Assembly (NCBI GenBank): GCA_022376465.1
Contig: JACDTU010000002.1
Coordinates: 310,001-374,000 of the forward strand
Source of the DNA: Cubamyces lactineus
Taxonomy: Eukaryota; Basidiomycota; Agaricomycetes; Polyporales; Polyporaceae
DNA: 64,000 nucleotides
Reading direction: 5' to 3'
Position numbers and translations under genes: made by a program. How positions within the stretch are numbered: position 1 is the stretch's first letter; every line of letters starts with the position of its first letter. Of the stretch, positions 9,890-21,300 are shown in pieces. The notes beneath the pieces are model-generated. The model had not been told where the DNA came from. It made no database searches and was given only the letters and a program-made list of their open reading frames with translations.

Positions 9890-11189
9890 TCACATCGCCT
9901 CCCCGGGCTGCAAACGACGACAGTAGTCAGCAACGCGAACATTCATCGACTAGTAGACAAGATCCACTGACCTGAACGTCCGCCGAAAGGTCAGACAGCA
10001 TAGAGAGCCTCTGCACGGGCGGCAGCATAGGCGGGCCCTGCGGGTCTGCACACGGATTCACGTCCGCGCTCGCGGGCGCAGGCGCAGCAGGCGTCGGGTC
10101 CATCGCGAGGACAGGCTTGCGAACGATCGACGACGCGCTCGACCGCGCACTCGGCGCGACCGACGTCGTCGAGCTCGCGTCGGTCACGACCACCGACGGA
10201 GCCGGCGCCTGGGCCATCGCAAACGGATCGAGGATGGCGTCCGCGCTCAAGCTCGAGTGGCCTTTACCGGCATTGTGCACGACCGTGCTCACGCTCACGG
10301 TGCTCACCATCCTCTCGCGTATGTGCGGGCGCAGCCGGGCCGCGAAGGACGCGTCGTCGCCGTCGTCGGTCGGCATCGGGCTAATCGGCGACGCGCTGTT
10401 GCGCCTGGACGAGGTCGAGATCATGCTCGGGAAGAGCTCGCTCCGCGTCCCGTGTGCGTACGCCATGTTCGACGCGAGCGAGAGTGGGGGCAGCGTCGGC
10501 GCGCGCGCGCCGGGTGCGGATGCGGCCATCGGTGTCAGGTAGCTCGGGGCCGGGATAGGCGCGGGCGCGGGACCGGGGGCGACCATGCTGCAGCGCGCAG
10601 AGGAGTGCGGCGAGTCGGGGAGGATCGATGGAGAGCGTGGCATGTAGTCGTCGTTGGAGATGCCGCGCTCGGAGAAAGCACGGCGGCGAGCGCAGAGGCA
10701 CAAGAGGAAGAAGACCAGGAGGCCAATGACGATCAGGCCTCCGATGGCTCCGCCGATGATCCCGCCCATCATCGCAGGGTCGGTCTGCTTCCTGTTGAAC
10801 GGTCAGAGGCTTGGCGACAGAATATGGAGCTCCAGTGTTACTCACTGAGAGACCGCGCCGGCATGGGTCACGGTAGGGAACGAAGTCGACGTCGAGGTGA
10901 AGACTCGTGTGCTCGTTGTCGGCTCGAAGGATGTGAATGTTCTCCCGCCGTCCGGGAACGTCGTAACGGGGGTGCTGAAGGTTGCAATGTCCGCGACGGT
11001 GGTCACCACCTCCGAAGGTGTAGTTCAGCTGCGTCATTGACAAACACGAGTGCCAGAGCGAGCTTGTCTCCCCTAGGCAGACGATGAATGTGTACCACAT
11101 ACACGTCTGCTTTCAAACGCGCTCACCTTACTGGAGGGTCCCACATCAGAGATGCCGAGTGATCCGATGCTCCCATAAACAGCGACTGC
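9890..11189 (-). CDS. single-pass membrane protein with Ser/Thr-rich ectodomain, 5' incomplete
   Basis: The 3' exons are clear: the main exon 10791-9972 and a last six-codon exon 9907-9890 (GTCAGT/CAG intron), preceded by an exon ending at 10846. They encode a Thr/Ser-rich extracellular stem and then a glycine-rich membrane span starting MMGGIIGGAIGG. A CxCxRRR stop-transfer follows, then a long cytoplasmic tail rich in Ser, Pro and Ala. Upstream pieces (11189-11127, reading AVAVYGSIG, and one near 11050 with an LWHS segment) match the ectodomain pattern of a common basidiomycete family of unknown function. The joints between these pieces contain stops in the frames I tried, and no signal peptide exon is visible. 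The 5' part may be decayed. Confidence 0.5.
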
Positions 11190-11493
11190 CTGATTGAGAG
11201 GGAGAGGTACCCTCAGAGAGTCAGCAATTCCCGAATACCCTCTGCCCCCGCTGCCCCCTGATTAAGCGCCTGCTACCCCCATAAGCGCCCATTCCCCGTT
11301 GAGTGCCCGTTGTATGCTCATCCCGCCAAAGATGGAACCGAATAGCTGTACAGCTCAGACCGGACATGTTGGACTTCAATGTACCTAGCTTCTTCTTGAC
11401 TACTACGTTGTTCTTGTCATACCTACCTCCGCTGTACACCATAGTTGGCCATGAATCCCACCGTCTCATTACCTCTACCCACGCCGCCCTCGA
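11190..11493. other. intergenic, no gene seen
   Basis: About 300 bp without supported features. A C-rich segment with repeated CCCCC and GCGCC blocks occupies 11236-11300. Confidence 0.4.
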
Positions 11494-11823
11494 GTGCCCC
11501 TGCAACACAATCTCTACACTATTCCATCAGGCCCTGCTACAATCCAGTTCGTCCCTCAGAATAGCTGCCGTGAACCTGGTTGCCGGTCTGGGCAGAAGAT
11601 AGCCAGTGCATGCGCCCTCAAGAAGTGCAAGAAGCACTGCCTCGAGAGCCGAAGCCCGTGTGGATTCAAGGCGCATGACCAAGAGTGTCGCATTCTGGTT
11701 CAGATCCCGGTGACATCTATGTTGGGTACTACCCCTGGTCCCTTCAAGATCATGCAGCCTGCTCCTGTTGTTCCAATACCCACTCAGCCTCCAGTCTATG
11801 CAACCACTTTAGATCCGATCTAA
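11494..11823 (+). CDS. small Cys-rich protein or fragment (109 aa)
   Basis: The frame contains a compact Cys/His block, with Cys residues spaced as C-x4-C, C-x4-C-x3-HC and a later C and H within about 38 residues. This could bind zinc. Flanking parts are rich in Pro and Thr. The frame opens upstream of the first ATG without a stop for some distance, so it may be one exon of a larger gene or a transposon-borne fragment. Similar Cys-rich blocks occur in uncharacterised, often multi-copy, mushroom proteins. No partner exons were found. Confidence 0.35.
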   Translation: MPLQHNLYTIPSGPATIQFVPQNSCREPGCRSGQKIASACALKKCKKHCLESRSPCGFKAHDQECRILVQIPVTSMLGTTPGPFKIMQPAPVVPIPTQPPVYATTLDPI

Positions 11824-12244
11824 AGTGCTTTAAATGGTTGTAGCAGTAGGGCTAGGTATGTTGCATTCAGTAGTGCCCGTAGCAACACATAGCACTGCAG
11901 CAGTGCTGTTGTCTTGTATTGCACTGCATCGCACATGCCCACGCTGTAGTTTACAACATGGATAGAATGCAAGACTACATGGCTTTACACATACCACAGG
12001 AGAAACGCCTGTTTGCAGCGGCAACAAATTGACTTGTAGTGTAATTGTTCATCTACACCATACTACTATTCCGCCCACTTGAGGTTAGTGGCTTTCACAA
12101 CACTATACATCCATGGTACACGTGAAATGAGCACTTCTGAAGGGAAAAATACTGGGCATGTTCTCAGGGGACCTATGCGGAGACAATAGAGAAGGTATGT
12201 ATATACTGTATATATGGGATACAAAGAATCTACTCCGTAGTGGC
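11824..12244. other. intergenic, no gene seen
   Basis: A/T-rich compared with its surroundings. It contains imperfect repeats of TAGCACTGCAGCAGTG type near 11886-11935. No coding or RNA feature is supported. Confidence 0.4.
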
Positions 12245-13869
12245 TCACTTGGCCATGGTTCCAAACACGATGGCAGTGACAGCGAGCAAAGAGAATATTG
12301 ATGACAGCGCACACGTAAAATTAAGGAGATTGAAGACCAGCGTGGAAGAGATTGGCGACACGGGCAATACAGACAATGGCGATGATGACAACGCCCAGGA
12401 GGCCGCTGATGGTGGTAGGATGAATGACCAGGACGAGTCGAGCCGCGAGATCATCTCATTGAAGACGTCCTCAAGCTTCTCGTTGGTCAAGCTGTTGCGG
12501 AGGTTGTACGCGTACGACTCGAGGGCGTTGCGCGAGTTAATACGAGCAGCCGCGGCCTCATCATCAGCTATAAGAAACATTCGTCAGTATCAAAGCCGCT
12601 GACCAGCGCGAAGCGGGGACTACTCACCCTTGTACTTCTCGGCCTCGTCGTTGACCATGTGCTTGATCTCCTCCTTCGACAGACGACCCTTGTCATTGGT
12701 GATGGTGATGCAGTTGGATTTGCCGGTTGTCTTGTCGGATGCGGAGACGTTGAGGATACCGTTAGCGTCGATATCGGAGGTGACCTCGATCTGAGGAACA
12801 CCACGGGGTGCAGGGGGAATGCCGGAGAGCTCGAACTTGCCGAGGTTGTTGTCCTTCGTCCGCGCACGCTCACCCTCGTAGACCTGGATGAGCACACCGG
12901 GCTGGTTGTCAGAGTACGTCAAGAAGATCTCGGACTTCTTCGTCAGGACGGTGGTGTTACGCTTGATGAGGGGGGTCATGACACCACCAGCGGTCTTGAT
13001 ACTGAGTGAGAGCGGCGCGACATCGAGGAGAAGGAGGTCCTGGATCTTCTTAGATGTGTCACCCGTGAGAATGGCAGCCTGGATGGCGGCACCGTACATG
13101 ACGGCCTCGTTGGGGTTGATCGACTTGTTGGGCTCCTTGTCGTTGAAGAAGTCGGAGATGAGCTTGATGATATGGGGGATACGAGTCGAACCGCCGACGA
13201 GGACAATCTCGTGGACCTGGGCCTTGTTGATCTTCGCATCGTGGAGGACCTTCTCGATGGGGCCGAGCGTGCTGCGGAAGAGGTCCTGGCAGAGCTCCTT
13301 GAAACGGGCACGAGTAAGGGAAGTGTAGAAGTCGGTACCCTCGAACAGGGAGTTGATCTCGATGGTGGTCTGCGCCGCAGACGAGAGAGTGTGCTTGGCG
13401 CGCTCGCAAGCCGTGCGGAGACGACGGAGAGCACGAGGGTTGGACAAGAGATCTGCAAAAGGTATGTTAGTACGAATTTGACGCAACGGAGACAGGATCA
13501 CATACCCTTCTTGTGCTTCCTCTTGAACTCCTGGACGAAGTGGTTGACGAGGCGGTTGTCAAAGTCGGTGTCACCAGCAGTGGCCTTGACCTCGAAGATA
13601 CCCTCTTCTATCGTCAGGAGCGAGACGTCGAAGGTTTCTCCACCAAGATCGGAGATGAGGACGTTGCACTCGCCAGCAGTCTTCTTGGCAAGACCGTACG
13701 CGATAGCGGCCACAGTGGGCTCGTTGATGATACGGAGAACGTTGAGACTAGGAATCGTACCAACGTCCTTGGTCGCCTGACATTGTGGTTTGTTGCAGTA
13801 CGCGGGGACGATGATGACGGCGGAGGTGATGGTACCGCTGAGGTAGGACTCGGCGATCTGCTTAGGGTA
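12245..13869 (-). pseudogene. decayed cytosolic Hsp70 (SSA-type), N-terminus missing
   Basis: Three exons (13869-13506, 13452-12628, 12567-12245) join to an open frame of 503 codons. It matches Hsp70 from the middle of the nucleotide-binding domain to the early lid. Landmarks are [20 protein letters not shown] and the substrate-domain block RGVPQIEVT. About the first 115 residues are absent upstream. The second phosphate loop reads DLGGETFD instead of DLGGGTFD. Five residues are deleted after AGDT, and FNDSQR reads CNKPQC. After a shortened lid the normal EEVD end is replaced by about 55 hydrophobic residues. ATP binding should be lost. The frame has no internal stop, so it is either a young pseudogene or a derived protein of unknown use. 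Confidence 0.75.
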
Positions 13870-13994
13870 CTGTACAAGACATGATTAGTACAGTGACATG
13901 GGCACTAATATGTAAATACTTACAAACCCAATGAATCTGCCTTGAAAACGAGGGCGGGAGGAAAACGGGTGGGGTGGTGCGTATGACCGAAAGG

Positions 13995-16493
13995 TCACTT
14001 CATCAGCATATCGAACATATGGAAGTCGATGTATCGGTTGAGTAAGAACGTAAGCGGTTCGTTGAGAATGTCTTCGGCGGCCCATTGCGAGGTGTTCGAG
14101 CCTTGGAACTTTGGAACAAGGTGGCACGGGCGGAGAATGTCGCTAACTTTGAGAATGGACACGTTCCGCTTGTGCGCCCGTATCGAGTGTGAAGTTGGAG
14201 GGAGATCTGTTGTTCGGTTGGCCGTACGGAACGGTCGGAACCAGTTCAAGTAGACCAAAGGCTCATTATAGTTCAGGTGGTCAGGGAGACGGAAGATAAC
14301 GTGGACTTGCCCCGCACGCAGACCTACCGAAGGAGTGGTCAACATTATGTTAAACTATGAGGGTTGTCACGTACCTGTCAGCCCGCCTTGGTCTCTAAAA
14401 GCGTCCTCGTCCACTACGAAGAGAGCACAGTCGAACTGTGCAGGAACGGCCTTCCGATCTTGGAACCGAGGCTTGGATGGTGCAGCTCGCACCTTGCAGA
14501 TTCGCTTGACGTTCACGATGTGTATGTTCAGAGGGAGTAGGATGCAAAGCGAGTGGAATGTGTCGATCTTGATGTTCTCTGTTGCTGGAGGCCCTGATGG
14601 CCGATGCTCAGACAAAAACTTGTTGAGCTCTAGAAGGAAGTCTGTCGTAGCGTAGGATGAGTGAAGGTGGTCGAGAGGTACGTGGTGCGCGCTTGGCGCG
14701 AGAGGGAGTTGGTAGGCGCACGAGGCATTCGAATGGAGTAGTTCACGAAGCGCCTTGATGTCGGTCTCGTCTTGATCACCACTGCCCCGATCTTCGTCGA
14801 TGTTGTTGTCGACATCCTCAACACCGCTCTCGTATTCATCGTCAAGAGTTTCTTCCAGCTCGCGCTCGAGCACACTGTGGATCCAAGCCAGATAGGCTGA
14901 CTGTCGTTCGATGGCCTCTTGTCTCTGCAACCAACTTGTCATCTGGGCGACGTACTCACGACGGCTACTGGCTCGGTACGCCTTCTTTGCATAGTCAATA
15001 TGAAGACGCTCTGAGGTCTCAGTGTTCAGACCATCAAGGCATCCAAGTTGCTGTATCGCCTTGACATAGTGGATGAGAGAATGAAGCTTCGGTATGTTGA
15101 AATGTTCTCGGACTCCCAGGGCGATGAGGGCACGTTTATGACGGTGGAAGGTGTTGAGAGCCTTTTGCATCCGAGCGAGAGTCTCGTCTGAGTGGACTTC
15201 GTACTGAGCATAGTACGTGAAGTCGAGCAGCGCACGGATGGCTTTCAGAGCGCTGGGCTCTACTTGTCTGACGAGGAGGCTCAGTAAGACCTTCTCCAAC
15301 TCCTTGACCTTGCTTCCAGTCCACTGCGAGATGACTGAAATGCCGCGCTGGAAGTGACGGAGGCCATGGCATTTCGACAAGGCAGCGAGTCGCTCGTCCA
15401 ACGTCTTCTTGCCAACAATCTTCTGACACCACACGAGCAGATGGTCTTTGATGACACCCTTGTGCAGCTGATGAAGGATATCGGGAGCAATGCAGGCGAA
15501 TATGTCGGTATGCGGGAGATCGGCCCAGAAGGGCTGGTAGACAGGCCACAGGCCCTGAACGGTGTAGCTCATAGGCGGATCACCTTCGCCAGCACGACGC
15601 AGCATGTCAGCGGTCTTCCCGTGGTCCCGCAATGGGAACTCCTTCCTGTCGCCTCGCTGTTTCCGCGGGATGACGCACCTAGGGCACCGGTTCTCTTGGC
15701 AGCAAGCAATAAGACATTGCTCGGGATGGTCAGTGACGTAGGCAGCAAGAATCGGGTAGATGCACCGTATGTGACCATCAGCGCATGTCATCGGAATGCC
15801 GGTCTTCCCAGCAGTGACAAGAGGATCAAGAATCTTCACCATACAGGTATGGAACAGGCGGTATTGTGCCTCGGAGCGCGTCTTCTTCTTGAAACAGGCT
15901 AGTTTGCTGACGGGGATATAACCCAGGAGAATTGTCGCATGAGCAGATGGCTTCCGGCGTACATCTTTATCGATGTTGCCGATTGTCAAGTAGACTGGCC
16001 ATGCAGTCTTGTCGCCACAGAAAACAGTTAAGTTGGTCTTGTCCGACGCGAGGATGATTGGCGCAACAACGCTACCAGCAGGGAGCTTAAGCTGCCCAGG
16101 CCGCATTGTGAGTTCCCATGCCCTTGCATGACAATCACCGGTACTCACCTGCGTATCCCACCACCAATCCGCTGTGTTCATCTCTCCATAATAGCGCGAC
16201 CCATCCCGAGTGACCTTAATCGGGCTATACGCGATGTATTCGAGGAATGCCAGGTTACCGATCAGGTCCTTGCAGCAATCCACGGGATTCCGACGCCAGA
16301 GCTCGACCTCTTCAGTAAGTGGTTGTCCATCGGGGCCAATCTCATCACCGACAACACTTATGATGTTGCAGATCCATTCGGGCCCGACTGGCAAAAGGTC
16401 TACTTTCCTCAAGAATGCGCTCTTGTTTTTGAAACTCGGCTTCATCCGTCGCCGTGTCTTTATGATCCTCGTAAGTGCGCGTCTATTCAAATA
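13995..16493 (-). CDS. Plavaka transposase, main exons
   Basis: Exons 16493-14375 and 14323-13995 (GTACGT/TAG intron) give 815 codons in phase with the 5' exon at 24182. Landmarks of Plavaka transposases (CACTA-like superfamily) include the WWWDTQ block, several Cys pairs (CCQENRCPRC) and the highly typical PDILHQLHKGVIKDHL segment. A long C-terminal region follows. The enzyme would cut and join the element's ends in the nucleus. This part has no stop or frameshift, so the catalytic half was intact when Ty3-A landed four bases into it. The N-terminal zinc-finger exon is damaged (see 24182-24720). Confidence 0.75.
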
Positions 16494-16494
16494 C

Positions 16495-16911
16495 TGTTAC
16501 GACGAGCCTAGATCGGTCACAGCAAGCGACGTCCTAGGGATCGGACAAGAGGTCTCCAGTAGTTCGAGTCGAGTAGAGGTTCAGAGGAATAGGCAATGGA
16601 TAACCAGGTCGAGCTGAGGATCCCGAGTGGATCCTCTGGTCTTAAATACAGGAAGAGAGACATGGACACGTCAGCGCCACGTAGGCGCCACGTACCGTGA
16701 GAGTCCAGTATAACTACGTAGAGTCAGGGCTGGGAATACAGATGATGTGGCGATGATGTGGCGGAAGGTGATAGGGTAGTAATACAACAGCCGTGTGAAC
16801 CGGTGGGAAAGGGTGACGTGGCATGGGAAAGGATGACGTGGCATAACGGGGGCACGAGGAAGAGAGAGAAAAAGGAAACTGGGTGACCGTGACGTACTGA
16901 GCATCGTAACA
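16495..16911 (-). repeat. Ty3-A 3' LTR
   Basis: 417 bp, TGTTAC...TAACA, 99% identical to the partner at 23734-24150. It has the 5-bp duplication AATAC outside and the polypurine tract inside. Confidence 0.92.
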
Positions 16912-16960
16912 TTACCCCCTTCGTATGCTTCTACGCTGTTCCATCAGCGGAATATCCAGC

Positions 16961-17995
16961 TCAACTCGTAAACCGCTCGTCCATGTCTTCTGGGTGCAGA
17001 GGGCACTCCCACGGGTGATGGCCAGGGGCAGTGGCGCGACACCAGACACATCGCCAGTCTCTGCACCGCAGGTACTCGTGATCGGGCGACCCACAGACTA
17101 GGCAGCTGCGGCCAATAGGGTGGAGGGACGGCGGGGACTCAGGTCGGGCTGGCGAAGCATCCATTGGGGCGGGCGAGGTGTCTCTTCGAGCTCTTACGTT
17201 ACGCTCGTCGGGGGATGGATCACGGGGCCGACGGCTTCCTGCGGAGACTCTGGTGTGGAACAAGGGCAGATAGGTCCCTTGGCGTCGGGCTTCGCCGGGT
17301 ACTCTTCTTGCCGCAGCTGGGAGTTCTCCGGGAGGTGGGGCCGCGTCGTTGATGACCGAGGCCAGTGGCGCCATCCTTGCACGGAATGCGGGGAGTTCAA
17401 ATGTTTGTATGAGGAAGTTCCTCCACGTGCGCGTGGTCCGGGCGAGCCGTCGAGTGGTGTTCAAAGAGTGTCTTGCCAACCTCCTTAGCTCGTGGGCATG
17501 GTGCCCGACGTTTTCGAGGGCGCGCGCCTGCCGTTCTGCGATGTCGTAGTCCGAGACTTGCCGTTGCTCCTCTTCTTCACCAAACGCCTCATGAAGAGCG
17601 TCTAAAGCGTCCTCTGCGATGTCAGCTGCGTCAACAAGGTTCCCTTCCAGTGCGTCCAGTTCCCGTTGCTCGTTGTAGAGGCATCGATACTCTCTAAGGA
17701 AGTACTGCAAGCCTCGCTCGGTGGCATTGACGACTGGGGTAGGGTTGGTGAGGAGCGCACGGAGCAACTGGTTGACGTCGGGGTGCCGGGAGTGGTCTAC
17801 CAGATGAGAGTCTTCGACACCAACCGTGCTGAGGTCCGACGTCGAGGAGGCGGGCGATGGTGACCTAGAGGTGTATTCCGGTGGGGGCGACGAGAGGCGT
17901 CTGGCGAGTGGGGGAGGAATGGGTAGCGGCTGTTGGTTTTCCTGGTCGCTTGCATTGTCGTCAGCGACTTGGGTGCTATAGAGGGGGCGGCCCAT
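16961..17995 (-). CDS. Ty3-A ORF3, double zinc-knuckle protein (344 aa)
   Basis: It starts at ATG 17995, one base after the TAG of TM2 (TAGAATG). The N-terminal third is Ser/Pro-rich and acidic. The middle is charged and probably helical, with repeated Glu/Arg/Leu segments. The C-terminus has a CX2CX4HX4C knuckle (CLVCGSPDHEYLRC) followed at once by a second CX2CX6HX4C cluster (CVWCRATAPGHHPWEC). Such knuckles bind zinc and usually nucleic acid. An extra zinc-knuckle protein downstream of integrase is not standard for Ty3 elements, whose knuckle is in gag. It could act in RNA packaging or bind host nucleic acid. It is intact here and decayed in the left copy (397-1430). Confidence 0.65.
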   Translation of the reverse strand: MGRPLYSTQVADDNASDQENQQPLPIPPPLARRLSSPPPEYTSRSPSPASSTSDLSTVGVEDSHLVDHSRHPDVNQLLRALLTNPTPVVNATERGLQYFLREYRCLYNEQRELDALEGNLVDAADIAEDALDALHEAFGEEEEQRQVSDYDIAERQARALENVGHHAHELRRLARHSLNTTRRLARTTRTWRNFLIQTFELPAFRARMAPLASVINDAAPPPGELPAAARRVPGEARRQGTYLPLFHTRVSAGSRRPRDPSPDERNVRARRDTSPAPMDASPARPESPPSLHPIGRSCLVCGSPDHEYLRCRDWRCVWCRATAPGHHPWECPLHPEDMDERFTS

Positions 17996-17996
17996 T

Positions 17997-18185
17997 CTAC
18001 TTGTCCCAGCTGGAGTTATTGAGGGTGCGGTCGGCCTGGTCAAGCTTGTCGTTTACGGGGTCGAGAGGGTCACGGTGTTCGAGAGCAATTTCGAGGATGT
18101 TGATGGAGAGGCGCAGGTGAGTGGCGATGAAGGCAAGGGCAAGGAGGTAGCCGAGGGTCATGCAGGTGAAGAGCGCGATGATCAT
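17997..18185 (-). CDS. Ty3-A TM2 (62 aa)
   Basis: The ATG at 18185 lies five bases after the TM1 stop. There is one hydrophobic span of about 24 residues at the N-terminus and an acidic, polar tail. Length and sequence are conserved with 207-395, apart from conservative changes. A one-base gap separates its stop from the next ATG. Function unknown. It occupies the env position. Confidence 0.5.
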   Translation of the reverse strand: MIIALFTCMTLGYLLALAFIATHLRLSINILEIALEHRDPLDPVNDKLDQADRTLNNSSWDK

Positions 18186-18190
18186 GGGCT

Positions 18191-18349
18191 TCACGATCCC
18201 CACGCTGATCGGGATGGGTAGTCACGGCTGTGGAGAGTGTGCTCGATGATGCGGTTGAAGAGGTCGCGGAGGATATACCAGAGAAAGAGGAGGGTGATAG
18301 CGAGGAGGGTGAGGCAGTAGATGGCGAAGAGGATGGCGAGAGAGAGCAT
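18191..18349 (-). CDS. Ty3-A TM1 (52 aa)
   Basis: The ATG at 18349 lies six bases after the pol TAA (18358-18356). Residues 2-26 are hydrophobic and a short basic tail follows. It is conserved with 43-201. With TM2 and ORF3 it forms a chain of frames separated by one to seven bases, suitable for coupled translation from the genomic RNA. Function unknown. Confidence 0.5.
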   Translation of the reverse strand: MLSLAILFAIYCLTLLAITLLFLWYILRDLFNRIIEHTLHSRDYPSRSAWGS

Positions 18350-18355
18350 TGCAGA

Positions 18356-21300
18356 TTACAGCAGCTTCTTCGCCCTTTTATACCGTTGGAGGATTTCTTT
18401 GGCGTTCGGAATTAGAGCGGACTCGGGTTCCCATGTGTTCTCGGCGCTGGAGTAGCCTTTCCACTTGATTTGGTAGCGGATTCCGCCTCGTGTGGTCTTG
18501 TGTCCGACGATCGCTTCGACCTCATATTCTTCTTCTCCGTCGATAAGGTCAGGTGGTGGCCTCGTGTAGTTCGGTCCGTGGGTGTCGTTTTCCTTGTATG
18601 GGGTGAGGAAGCATGCGTGGAACACGGGGTGTACCTTCCAGTGTTTCGGCAGCTCCAGCCGATAGGTCACGGGTCCAAGTACTTCGGTGATGACAAAGGG
18701 GCCTTCCCGTTTGGGTGCGAGTTTCCGGGATGCGTAAGCGAGCTTGAGGTTCTTCCCTTCGAGCCAGACCTTCTGTCCTTTCTTGAATTGGACGAACTTT
18801 CCCTTGAACCTGTCGCGTATGACGTGTCGGGCTAGCTCGTGGGCTGCTAGGGCTTCGTCTCGGGCCTTCTGGAGGTTCACTAGCCGTTCTTGTACTGTCG
18901 GGGTGTTGGTCTTGGGGTATGCGATAGGAATCAGTGTCGGTTCGTACCCCATCATGAGGTAGAATGGTGATGCGTTCCGTGCTGAGTGGGTCCGTTGATT
19001 GTGTGCGACTTCGGCATCAATGAGGTGTTCTGCCCATTCATCTGGTCGGCCTTCGCAGAATATCCTGAGGTAGACTTCCAGTTCTTGATTCGCTCGTTCA
19101 GTTTGTCCGTCGGTCTGCGGGTGATATGCGGTAGACGGGGAAAGGGTGATGCCTAAGAGTCTTCCTAGTTTGCGAGTGACGTTGGATACGAATTGTGGCC
19201 CTCGGTCGGATATGATCTTGCTGGGTAGTCCAAAGCGTCGGTAGACATGCCGGTGGTAAAGCGCCGCTGTGCCGATTGCATCGATCGTCTTCTTGCATGG
19301 TGCAAAAATCACCCCCTTCGTAAGGCCATGGTCGACCACGACCAGAATACTATCGTAGCCGTGAGATTCGGGGAGATCGGTGATGAGATCCATCGTGACG
19401 TTCTGGAATGGCCGAGTAACATCGTCAGCGGGGATTGGTTGTGGGGGCGGGGTGGTCGGGTGTGTGTTTGGCTTGTTCTGCTGGCATGTGGCACAGCCTT
19501 CGACGTATCGGGATACCATGGCATACATGCCGGGCCACCAGTATGACCGTCGTATCAGTTCTAGAGTCTTGAATTTCCCAGGGTGTCCGGCTGCCGGGGA
19601 GTCGTGGTGTTGACTGATCAGGTCTCGTCGCAGGGCTTCGTCGGCCGGTACGTAGCATCGGTTCTTGTAGAAGATTAAGCCATCTTGTTCTTGCCAATCG
19701 GTGAGTGCACTTCTGATCGGGGGTGGTCCGTCGTGTTGGATGGCAGCAAGTGCGTCGCAAAAGAGTCTGTCTTGCGTGGCCAAGTGTCGGAACCTCGGTG
19801 CCAGTCGGGTGTCCACTAGTCGTACGAAGAGGTTGTCAGGTAGCATGGTTCGTTCAGTATTGTCGTCTTCTGATCCTTGTCGGTGATCGGGTCTTCGGGA
19901 TAGCGCATCCGATTGTACCATTGCCGTGCCGGGGGTGTGTACGAGTTGGATGTTGAACTGGGAGAGAAAGAGGGCCCATCGTGCTTGTCGTCTGTTCAGT
20001 TGTTGCGGGTTGCGCCAGTAGGTGAGGTTCTTGTGGTCGGATAGGATCGTAACCGGGTGCCCTGATCCTTCGAGGTAGTGTCGCCAGGCCTTCAGGGCTC
20101 GAATGATGCCAAGTAGTTCTCGGTCTTAGATTTCGTAGTTCCGTTCCGCTTCGGTGAATCCTTCGGATAGATACGCGCACGGGTGCAGGTCGCCGTTGGC
20201 ATCTCGCTGCCGGAGTACTGCCCCTGTGGCCCATTGCGAAGCGTCGGATTCGACAACAAAGGGTTTGCTAACGTCGGGCATTTGCAGCACGGGGGCCGTC
20301 GCGAATCGTTGCTTCAGCATGTCGAAGGCCTTCTGGCATTCCGTTGTCCATTCCCATTTAGCGTCTTTCTTGGTGAGCGCGTTGAGCGGTCGCGCGATCT
20401 CCGAGAAGTGGTCGATGAATCGTCGGTAAAAGTTGCCGAATCCAAGGAATGATCGAACGTCCTTGACGGTTGTCGGTTCTGGCCAGTCGAGTATTCCCTT
20501 TATCTTGATAGGGTCCATGGAGATCCGGTTCTCGCTGATGATCATTCCAAGATACTCCACTTCTGGTGCGTCGAATATGCACTTCTCCAGTTTCAGGTAT
20601 AGGTTGTGTTCCTTGGGTTGCTCCAGGACCCGTAAGGTCCTTCTTCGGTGTTCGTCCAGGTCTGCCGAAAAGATCAGTATGTCGTCCATGTAAATCACTA
20701 GCCATCCTTCGTCAATCATGTCTGCGAAGATTGCGTTCATCATGGCTTGGAAAGCTGAGGGGGAATTCCACAGCCCAAAGAACATGACCATTGGTTCGTA
20801 TAGCCCTTTGCTGGTTCAGAAGGCGGCCTTCCATTGATCACCGTCCTTGATACAGACGTTGTTGTATCCCGACCGGAGGTCCAGTTTGGAGAAAACCTTC
20901 GCTCCGCGCAGCTTGTCGACCAATTCCGATATGAGTGGTAGTGGGTACTTGTTGGGGACGGTCCCTTCGTTGAGGTATCGATAGTCTTGGCAGGGTCGTA
21001 GTGTTCCGTCCTTCTTGCCGACGAAGAAGAATGGGGATGCCATCGGCGAGTTCGAGGGTCGGATGTAACCTTTTCGTAGGTTCTCCCGGATGAATTCCTC
21101 CTCGGCTTCGAGTTCCTTGGGCGTGAGTTGATATCGCTTGAAGTCCTTCGGGGTAAAGCCTTCCTTGAGTTCAATGGCCAGGTCCCAGGGTCGTGATGGT
21201 GGGAATCGTTCGGATGCCTTCTTTTCAAAGATGGCGGCATATCCTCGGTACGGTTCGGGGAGCATTTCTTCGAAAGTCTTCTTCTCTTCCTGTGCTTGGT

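Noticed and set aside
18230..18415. Acidic plus-strand frame opposite TM1
   Set aside because: Low-complexity complement of a Leu/Ile-coding segment. Not conserved beyond that.
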